Positions 60,454 through 64,000 of a stretch of DNA of 64,000 nt are shown piece by piece; position 1 is the first letter of the stretch, and the number at the start of each line of letters is the position of its first letter. The notes under the pieces were generated by a model, which was given only the letters and a program-made list of their open reading frames with translations, ran no database searches and was not told the DNA's origin. The translations under genes were made by a program, and so were the position numbers. Source of the DNA: Persicitalea jodogahamensis (lineage in GTDB: Bacteria > Bacteroidota > Bacteroidia > Cytophagales > Spirosomataceae); the NCBI RefSeq assembly GCF_014651615.1, contig NZ_BMXF01000003.1:124001-188000 (forward strand), read 5' to 3'.

Positions 60454-61338
60454 ATGTTTTCAAAATATCTTCTATATACTTTTTTCTGCTGCATCTTCCT
60501 CTCCGGTTGTTTTGCCAAGTACCGGACAACCCCGCGTGAAGTTCGCAAGCATTATGCCAGCATCAAGAAGCCTAAGCTGGAATGTATTAAGAATGATACA
60601 CTCTGTATTCAGGTTGCCAGCACCGGAGCTGATACACTCCCCCTTCTGTTGCTCATACATGGCGCGCCTGGTGCCTGGTGGGGGTATATGAACATGCTTG
60701 ATGATACCGTCCTGCAAAAACAATTCCATATCGTATCCGTCGATCGGCTGGGTTATGGAAATTCGTGGTTGAAGCGACGAAAGCCCATAGGCTCCATTGC
60801 GACGCAGGCGAAATCCTTAATGAGTGTGCTCGATCTTAATAAGTCGAAAGAGCCCGCTATCATCCTTGGGCGTTCCTACGGTGCGCCCATTGCGGCCACT
60901 ATGGCTTCTATGGCACCCGAAAAGGTAAAACAGCTTATCATGGTATCTCCGGTAATCGATCCGGACAACGAAAAATTTTATTGGTTTTCAAAGTACGGAC
61001 GAAACAGGTTGATCCAGCTATTCCTGCCTAAGGAATTTAACACCGCCACGGCCGAAAAATATGTGCATTCCGATGAACTGCGCAAAATGCTGCCTGTATG
61101 GAAGAAACTGACCATGCCCGTTGTCGTGATACAAGGTGGGAACGACTGGATTGGGGACCCCGCTAATATAGAGTTTGCCAAACAGCAGATTCCCAGCCTC
61201 AGGTCACAGTACATCACGATCCCGGATGCCGGTCATATGCTTACTTTTTCGCACTTGAATATGATCAAGCAACTGGTCATAAACATGAACCGTCATACGG
61301 GTAAAACGATGACGGTCGATCTTGCGGCAGGAAGGTAA
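60454..61338 (+). CDS. Alpha/beta hydrolase lipoprotein
   Basis: A 294-residue lipoprotein: MFSKYLLYTFFCC leader with C19 in FLSGC. Catalytic elements are the oxyanion-loop IHGAPGAWW, nucleophile S141 in GRSYG, an Asp candidate in QGGNDWIGDP and His in PDAGHMLTF. It resembles generic esterase/epoxide-hydrolase-like alpha/beta hydrolases; the substrate is unknown. The start was set at ATG 60454 because it begins the signal peptide; the frame also has a TTG at 60418. It is unrelated in sequence to the hydrolase of the 28.7-kb module beyond the fold. Confidence 0.85.
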   Translation: MFSKYLLYTFFCCIFLSGCFAKYRTTPREVRKHYASIKKPKLECIKNDTLCIQVASTGADTLPLLLLIHGAPGAWWGYMNMLDDTVLQKQFHIVSVDRLGYGNSWLKRRKPIGSIATQAKSLMSVLDLNKSKEPAIILGRSYGAPIAATMASMAPEKVKQLIMVSPVIDPDNEKFYWFSKYGRNRLIQLFLPKEFNTATAEKYVHSDELRKMLPVWKKLTMPVVVIQGGNDWIGDPANIEFAKQQIPSLRSQYITIPDAGHMLTFSHLNMIKQLVINMNRHTGKTMTVDLAAGR

Positions 61339-61367
61339 ATCACCCCACTATGGTTCGCCAGATAAAG

Positions 61368-61402
61368 CGGGCGGCAATTCAACACGAATTGCCGCCCGTT
61401 TT
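61368..61402. terminator. Bidirectional terminator between the hydrolase and maeB
   Basis: A perfect 13-bp stem CGGGCGGCAATTC/GAATTGCCGCCCG (61368-61380 with 61386-61398) with a 5-base loop and TTTT on the plus side; it separates two convergent genes and probably serves both. Confidence 0.88.
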
Positions 61403-61421
61403 AATTTCAATACTTCTGCCA

Positions 61422-63689
61422 TTACTTCATTTGGGCCTCGACTACGGCAATCGCCACCATATTGACGATCTCCCGTACTGAACTACCCAACTGCAGCACG
61501 TGAACGGGCTTCTTCAGCCCCAGCAGAATCGGACCAATGGTTTCCAATTGCGCGGCCTCTTTAAGCAGGTTGTAGGCAATGTTACTGGCCGAAAGGTTCG
61601 GAAATATGAGTGTGTTGGCGCCACCATCGATCAGTTCGCTGAACGGATGGTTTTGCTGCAAGAGCTCGGTGTCAAAGGCGAGGTGGGCCTGTACCTCTCC
61701 GTCGACCACCATATCAGGATGCTTCTTTTTCAAAATCGAAACCGCTTCACTCATTTTTTCGGCGTCCTTTCCCTGAGCGCTGCCGAAGTTCGAATAAGTT
61801 ACCATAGCAATTCGGGCCTTGATGTTGAAGCGCTCGATTGCCTTAGCGGTCAGTTCGGTAATTTCCACCAATTCATCCACGGTGGGGTCCAGGTTCACTG
61901 TGGTGTCGGAGAAAAACAACGGGCCACGCGGCGTGAGTAGAATATACATCCCCGCTACGCGATTCACTCCCTCTTCTTTGCCGATTACCTGCAGCGCCGG
62001 GCGAATTGTATCAGGGTAGTTGCGGGTCAGGCCGGATATGAAAGCATCGGCTTCGCCATTTTCCACCATCATCGCCCCGAAATAGTTGCGATAATACATG
62101 GTGCGACGTGATTCGGAAGGCGTCATGCCTTTGCGCTGACGCTTTTTGTAGTACATCTGGGCGTAGTGCTCGATGGACTCTTCGTTCTCAGGGGCGCGTG
62201 GGTCAATAATCTTAACTTCGCCCAAATCAAGGTCGTGTTCTTCTATGAGGGCATGAATCGCCGCCAGGTTTCCGAGCAGAATCGGCGAAGCGATGCCCTC
62301 GTCCCGCACTTGTTGTGCCGCCTTCAGAACCTGTACGTTTTCGGCATCGGCAAACACAACCCGCTTTGGACTTGTCTTGGCTTTGTTAAGGATCACGCGT
62401 GACAATCGCTCATAACGGCCCAGTCGCGTCGCAAGTTGCTGTTCATAAGCTTCCCAATCGGTGATTGGGTGCCTGGCAACCCCCGTGTCCATAGCTGCTT
62501 TGGCGACTGCCGGTGCTACCATGGTCAACAGGCGAGGGTCGACAGGTTTGGGAATGATGTAATTGCGGCCAAAGGTCAGCGATTCCTGATTATAAGCCAT
62601 ATTCACAATATCGGGAACCGATTTCTTGGCCAGATCGGCCAGAGCACGAACGGCCGCCAGTTTCATGGCTTCGTTGATCTCAGTGGACCGTACATCCAAA
62701 GCGCCCCGGAAAATGTAAGGAAAGCCAAGTACGTTGTTGACTTGGTTGGGGTAGTCGGAGCGGCCTGTGGCCATTATTATATCTTGCCGGGCCTCGGTGG
62801 CTTCGGGATATGAAATCTCAGGATCAGGATTGGCCATTGCAAACACAATCGGGTCTTTTGCCATGGACTTGACCATATCCTGCGAAACGATATTGGCAAC
62901 GGACAGGCCGAGGAAAACGTCCGCATCTACCATGGCGTCGGCCATCGAGTCGTAGACCTTCTCGGTCGCAAAGATGTCCTTCATTTCATCCAGGTCGTCG
63001 CGCCCGGTATTGATGTGACCATTGCGGTCAAACATAGCAATGTTGGCGGGTGTCGCGCCCAGCGATAAGTACAGTTTGGTGCAGGATATGGCAGAAGCAC
63101 CCGCCCCCGAAACCACGATGCGAACGTCCTCTATTTTTTTATTCACAATTTCGAGTGCATTCAGTAGCGCTGCGCCGCTGATAATAGCGGTACCGTGTTG
63201 GTCGTCATGCATCACTGGAATCTTCAGATCGCGTTTGAGACGTGTCTCGATCTCGAAGCATTCGGGAGACTTGATGTCTTCCAGGTTGATCCCGCCAAAA
63301 GTCGGTTCCAGAATCTGTACCGTTCTGACAAACTCATCAACATCTTTGGTATTTAACTCTATATCAAATACATCGATGTCAGCGTAAATTTTAAACAAAA
63401 GCCCCTTCCCTTCCATTACGGGCTTGGAGGCTTCGGGTCCTATATCGCCCAATCCCAGTACAGCCGTGCCGTTACTGATCACGGCAACCAGGTTTCCTTT
63501 GGCAGTGTACTTGAAAACATCCTCGGGGTTGGCCGCGATTTCCAGGCATGGATCGGCAACGCCGGGTGAATAGGCAAGTGAGAGATCGCGTTGGGTGTTG
63601 TACTCTTTGGTCGGGATGACCTGAATTTTACCGGGGCGCCCCTTGGCGTGGTAGTGGAGAGCGTCTTCTTTTCTAATCTTTTGGTTCAT
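61422..63689 (-). CDS. maeB: NADP-dependent malic enzyme with phosphotransacetylase-like domain
   Basis: A 755-residue fusion typical of MaeB: malic-enzyme N-terminal and NAD(P)-binding domains (~1-430: [91 protein letters not shown]) followed by a phosphate-acetyltransferase-like domain (~435-755: [45 protein letters not shown]). It converts malate to pyruvate and CO2 with NADP+; the PTA-like part is thought to be regulatory. Full length for the family. Confidence 0.96.
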   Translation of the reverse strand: MNQKIRKEDALHYHAKGRPGKIQVIPTKEYNTQRDLSLAYSPGVADPCLEIAANPEDVFKYTAKGNLVAVISNGTAVLGLGDIGPEASKPVMEGKGLLFKIYADIDVFDIELNTKDVDEFVRTVQILEPTFGGINLEDIKSPECFEIETRLKRDLKIPVMHDDQHGTAIISGAALLNALEIVNKKIEDVRIVVSGAGASAISCTKLYLSLGATPANIAMFDRNGHINTGRDDLDEMKDIFATEKVYDSMADAMVDADVFLGLSVANIVSQDMVKSMAKDPIVFAMANPDPEISYPEATEARQDIIMATGRSDYPNQVNNVLGFPYIFRGALDVRSTEINEAMKLAAVRALADLAKKSVPDIVNMAYNQESLTFGRNYIIPKPVDPRLLTMVAPAVAKAAMDTGVARHPITDWEAYEQQLATRLGRYERLSRVILNKAKTSPKRVVFADAENVQVLKAAQQVRDEGIASPILLGNLAAIHALIEEHDLDLGEVKIIDPRAPENEESIEHYAQMYYKKRQRKGMTPSESRRTMYYRNYFGAMMVENGEADAFISGLTRNYPDTIRPALQVIGKEEGVNRVAGMYILLTPRGPLFFSDTTVNLDPTVDELVEITELTAKAIERFNIKARIAMVTYSNFGSAQGKDAEKMSEAVSILKKKHPDMVVDGEVQAHLAFDTELLQQNHPFSELIDGGANTLIFPNLSASNIAYNLLKEAAQLETIGPILLGLKKPVHVLQLGSSVREIVNMVAIAVVEAQMK

Positions 63690-63795
63690 AGGGATGAAGG
63701 GTGATGTTTCACCACTAAGGTACGAACAAACCAGAAAGTAAGCGGATGAAATAGGAATTTAGAGAGAAAAGACGTACGCCGGGTTACGGAAGAAA

Positions 63796-64000
63796 TTAGA
63801 GGTCTTTCAGAATTTTTCTGGTCAATGATTGTGGGCGTTCAGAATAGGATGGACTTGTCTGCATCCCCTTGCGTCTTTTTACAAAATTTGCTCGCTTTTT
63901 TAGCAGGTAAGCAGCTACCATGTAAAGCAAGAACATAGCGATGTAAATACAAATAGAAAACGTATTGGATACATCGCCATGAAAACCGAAGAAAAGAAGC
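63796..64000 (-). CDS. C-terminal part of an unrecognised membrane protein (5' beyond window)
   Basis: The minus strand is open from the window edge to TAA at 63798-63796, giving 67 residues: a transmembrane segment (IYIAMFLLYMVAAYLLKK) then a basic cytoplasmic tail (KRANFVKRRKGMQ) ending LTRKILKDL. The next gene on the same strand is maeB, 107 bases downstream. The protein family cannot be judged from this piece. Confidence 0.5.
   Translation of the reverse strand, partial: LLFFGFHGDVSNTFSICIYIAMFLLYMVAAYLLKKRANFVKRRKGMQTSPSYSERPQSLTRKILKDL

Noticed and set aside
1-64000. tRNA, rRNA, CRISPR array, phage or integrative element
   Set aside because: No cloverleaf-like sequence with the T-loop pattern, no regularly spaced repeats, and no integrase, portal or conjugation genes were seen; only a dead IS5-type remnant.

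Overview
The window reads as a chromosomal segment of a Bacteroidota bacterium, most likely class Cytophagia, family Spirosomaceae (relatives of Dyadobacter, Persicitalea or Spirosoma). This is inferred from protein content: LytS/LytTR two-component pairs, carboxypeptidase-regulatory-like lipoproteins, a TonB-receptor relic with a CarboxypepD_reg-like N-terminus, DUF5686 and DUF5690 type proteins, ATPase-less MacB/FtsX permeases, and at least one promoter of the Bacteroidota form TTTG-N19-TAnnTTTG. Base composition is moderate, about half G+C by eye. I saw no rRNA, tRNA or CRISPR array.

The left half (about 1-34.4 kb) is accessory in character. It starts with a partial outer-membrane barrel. 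A signalling cluster follows: two same-strand LytS-like kinases, a LytTR regulator and a convergent third kinase, with the catalytic domains in graded stages of degeneration. Next come exported proteins: three related Ig/carboxypeptidase-fold lipoproteins, a two-haem cytochrome c lipoprotein, YceI, NTF2-like proteins and a DHFR/RibD-like reductase. A minus-strand block (12.9-18.4 kb) encodes a lipocalin-like lipoprotein, a DUF1772 membrane protein overlapping a family-1 glycosyltransferase, a second and canonical LytTR regulator/kinase pair, and a double-NTF2 secreted protein. Two copies of a small barrel plus lipoprotein-hydrolase module (18.7-20.5 and 28.2-29.7 kb) bracket a MacB-like permease and a badly decayed TonB-dependent receptor. 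From 23 to 34 kb decay is dense: the receptor, a lipoprotein with a broken leader, a three-helix membrane protein with one nonsense codon, a DUF1080 gene, and an IS5-type transposase remnant. The stretch ends with an orphan LytTR-domain protein.

The right half (34.4-64 kb) is compact and mostly housekeeping-like: a DUF5690 transporter-like protein, a large membrane protein, a CocE/NonD hydrolase (with a relic of a second copy nearby), an M1 peptidase, a NahK-like sugar kinase and a DUF5686 outer-membrane protein. These are followed by an SDR, two trans-sulfuration PLP enzymes flanking a thioredoxin-like protein, a PH-domain protein, a divergent App1 phosphatase/diacylglycerol kinase pair and a Nudix hydrolase. 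Then come a CNNM/CorC-type protein abutting pyrE, a divergent polyphosphate kinase, a ROK kinase, a peroxiredoxin, a TetR regulator, serine acetyltransferase, an alpha/beta hydrolase lipoprotein and malic enzyme (maeB). Serine acetyltransferase plus the two PLP enzymes suggest cysteine/methionine metabolism; App1 plus the lipid kinase suggest opposing control of phosphatidate.

The best candidates for something new are the kinase trio with unequal catalytic competence, the repeated barrel/hydrolase module, and the DUF1772-glycosyltransferase pair.
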